Assembly (NCBI RefSeq): GCF_009746125.1
Contig: NZ_CP041352.1
Location: forward strand, 3,828,436 to 3,892,435
Reading direction: 5' to 3'
Length of the DNA: 64,000 bases
DNA from: Casimicrobium huifangae
GTDB lineage: Bacteria > Pseudomonadota > Gammaproteobacteria > Burkholderiales > Casimicrobiaceae
Within the stretch, counting starts at the first letter, position 1. Each line of letters starts with the position of its first letter. The notes under the pieces were generated by a model that ran no database searches, was not told where the DNA came from, and was given only the letters and a program-made list of their open reading frames with translations. The position numbers and the translations under genes were made by a program. Below are positions 62,363 to 64,000 of the stretch, piece by piece.

Positions 62363-64000
62363 CTATGCCGCCAGTTTCGACAAATCGGCGACCTTGTTCA
62401 TTGCGTCACGCAAGTCACGCAGCAACGCGAGACGGTTGGCACGCACGGCCTTGTCCTCGGCCATCACCATGACCTTGTCGAAAAACTCATCAACGGGTGC
62501 CTTGAGCGCGGCGAAGGACTTGAGGTAGCCGGTGAAGTCGCCATTAGCGTAGAGCGCATCAGCGCTTGGGCCAACCGCATCCAGCGCCTGACGCAGGGCT
62601 TGTTCGGCGGGCTCCTGTGCGGCGTCACTGGTAGCAATCGCCTCGCCACCCTCCACGGCCTTTTTGAGGATGTTGGCGACGCGCTTGTTGGCGGCATTGA
62701 GGCTTGCGGCTTCAGGCAAGGATGCAAACGCCTGCACCGCCACCAGTTGCGCCGGTACGGTGGCGAACATGGCGGGCAGCGGTGCGACGACGGCCTCGAT
62801 TTCGTTGGTGCTGGCGCCAGCGTCTTTCAGGAAACCACGCAGACGGTCGTAGATGAACGCGGAAAGTTCTGCGCTGGCATCGGTGACTTTGCCACCAAAG
62901 CTCTCAAACGCTGCGTTCAGCAACGATGCCAGCGGCACGGTCAGTTTCTGCTCAACCAGAATACGAATTACGCCAAGCGCATGCCGCCGCAACGCAAACG
63001 GATCCTTGTCCCCCGTCGGCGTCTGCCCGATCCCAAACAGGCCTGCCAGCGTTTCCAGCTTGTCCGCCAGCGCCACCGCTGTCGGCACACCCGACGACGG
63101 CAATGCGTCACCAGCAAAACGAGGCTGGTAGTGCTCCGCGCAGGCCGCAGCGACATCGGCAGGCTCGCCATCGTTCAGTGCGTAGTAGCGCCCCATCGTG
63201 CCTTGCAACTCGGGGAACTCACCCACCATCAGCGTCACCAGATCGGCCTTTGCCAGCGTCGCCGCGCGCTCGGCGCGCGCCCGATCTGCGCCGATCAGGC
63301 CGGCGATCTCACCTGCGAGCTGCGCCACGCGGGCGATGCGTTCGCCCTGGGTGCCGAGCTTGTTGTGATAGACCACCTTGCCCAGCTCGGGCACGCGATC
63401 AGCGAGTTTGGTCTTCTTGTCGGTTTCGAAGAAGAAGCGGGCATCGGCCAGACGTGGCCGCACCACGCGCTCGTTGCCTTCGATCACTTTCTTCGGATCC
63501 GCCAGCGCCATGTTCGACACGATCAGGAAGTGATTCTTCAGCTTGCCGGCGTCGTCGAACAGCGGGAAATACTTCTGGTTCGTCTTCATGGTCAGAATCA
63601 GGCATTCCTGCGGCACCGCGAGAAATTCCGGTTCGAACTGACAGACGTAGACCGTAGGCCACTCGACCAGTGACGTGACTTCATCGAGCAGGTCGGCGTA
63701 ACTGGCCGGCGTGCCGAGGTTGGCGCCGAGCGATTTCGCCTTGGTGTCGAGCTGCGCCTGGATCATGTCGCGACGGGCCGCGAACACCGGTTCGACCTTG
63801 CCGTACTGGCGCAGCAATTCTTCGTACCGCGTGGCCGAATCAAGCTCGACGTTGTTCGCCCCCTGGAAGCGATGGCCATGCGCGATGCGGCCGGCGTCAA
63901 GGCCCAGCGCCTTCGCGGCAATGACATCGTCGCCATGCAGCGCCACCAGCCCGTGCGCCGGACGCACGAAGTTGACATCGGTTTCGCCGTCGGCGAGCTG
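62363..64000 (-). CDS. glyS: Glycyl-tRNA synthetase beta subunit, partial
   Basis: C-terminal 545 codons of GlyS. The gene is read on the minus strand and its 5' end runs past the right edge; bases 63968-64000 translate as continuing sequence. Segments match GlyS of E. coli in order: VRPRLADARFFFETD, YQPRFAGDALPSSGV, GQTPTGDKDPFALRR and the final FFDKVMVMAEDKAVR. The beta subunit supplies tRNA binding and editing support for the alpha subunit. A stop is followed by the foldback repeat. Confidence 0.97.
   Translation of the reverse strand, partial: QLADGETDVNFVRPAHGLVALHGDDVIAAKALGLDAGRIAHGHRFQGANNVELDSATRYEELLRQYGKVEPVFAARRDMIQAQLDTKAKSLGANLGTPASYADLLDEVTSLVEWPTVYVCQFEPEFLAVPQECLILTMKTNQKYFPLFDDAGKLKNHFLIVSNMALADPKKVIEGNERVVRPRLADARFFFETDKKTKLADRVPELGKVVYHNKLGTQGERIARVAQLAGEIAGLIGADRARAERAATLAKADLVTLMVGEFPELQGTMGRYYALNDGEPADVAAACAEHYQPRFAGDALPSSGVPTAVALADKLETLAGLFGIGQTPTGDKDPFALRRHALGVIRILVEQKLTVPLASLLNAAFESFGGKVTDASAELSAFIYDRLRGFLKDAGASTNEIEAVVAPLPAMFATVPAQLVAVQAFASLPEAASLNAANKRVANILKKAVEGGEAIATSDAAQEPAEQALRQALDAVGPSADALYANGDFTGYLKSFAALKAPVDEFFDKVMVMAEDKAVRANRLALLRDLRDAMNKVADLSKLAA

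Noticed and set aside
1-64000. tRNA, rRNA, prophage or integrase genes
   Set aside because: I looked for T-arm-like motifs and phage-type proteins and saw none; short RNAs could still be missed without a covariance search.

Overview
The window is about 64 kb of GC-rich chromosome from a Gram-negative bacterium, most likely a betaproteobacterium near Burkholderiales. The clues are the lptM/lysA and cyaY arrangement, the gloB–methyltransferase–rnhA block, MocR/TauABC regulation, LPS genes (waaA, gmhB), dTDP-rhamnose genes, a lysine/alanine-rich AlgP-type histone H1-like protein and a two-subunit GlyRS. This placement is inferred from gene content. I saw no rRNA, tRNA, CRISPR array or prophage. 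Genes are densely packed, with many 4-base ATGA/GTGA overlaps.

Layout. 0.2–4.7 kb (minus): cytochrome c maturation genes ccmABCDE plus ccmG, headed by an MFS transporter gene; ccmF and ccmH are not in the window. 5.1–9.8 kb (plus): a MacAB-like adaptor, ATPase and FtsX-type permeases. Here a 441-bp tandem duplication creates a small in-frame chimeric permease ORF, followed by a 266-bp MITE-like element. 10–20.7 kb: M16 peptidase, Atm1-type ABC exporter with an overlapping response regulator, YbhP/ClsB-like pair, MFS exporter, soluble aldose dehydrogenase and an RRM protein. 21–27.6 kb: Bax-inhibitor-1-like protein, then a taurine-type cluster (tauABC, class III aminotransferase, divergent TauR-like regulator). 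27.6–34.4 kb: waaA, rfbBACD and a secreted lysyl-endopeptidase-like protein. 34.5–43.4 kb: MOSC protein, cytochrome c4, engB, comM, a FecR/DUF6600 protein, a GT-C-like membrane protein and another MFS transporter. 43.5–47.6 kb (minus): two paralogous solute-binding proteins, VOC protein, dtd and a 2OG oxygenase. 47.6–52.7 kb (plus): denD-like epimerase, class II aldolase, APH-family kinase, acyl-CoA dehydrogenase, radC. 52.9–64 kb: rnhA, methyltransferase, gloB, mltD, histone-like protein, lysA–lptM, cyaY, YgjP-like peptidase, plsC, gmhB and a 5'-truncated glyS.

Most genes are ordinary housekeeping or transport genes. The least explained signals lie between them. (1) A family of about 118-bp imperfectly palindromic intergenic repeats has five copies, with three boxes at near-constant spacing (57–59 and 52–53 nt) centred on AAGTCGACTT. 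(2) The 441-bp tandem duplication has copies that differ at 15 sites, all synonymous. (3) A 266-bp element with perfect 26-bp terminal inverted repeats supplies the last base of the upstream stop codon. (4) Two GC-rich foldback repeats are present, one of which carries the Shine-Dalgarno sequence of ccmG. (5) Two solute-binding proteins have no adjacent permease, and a response regulator overlaps an Atm1-like exporter gene. I found no convincing new defence or enzymatic system; the repeat family is the best candidate for something undescribed.
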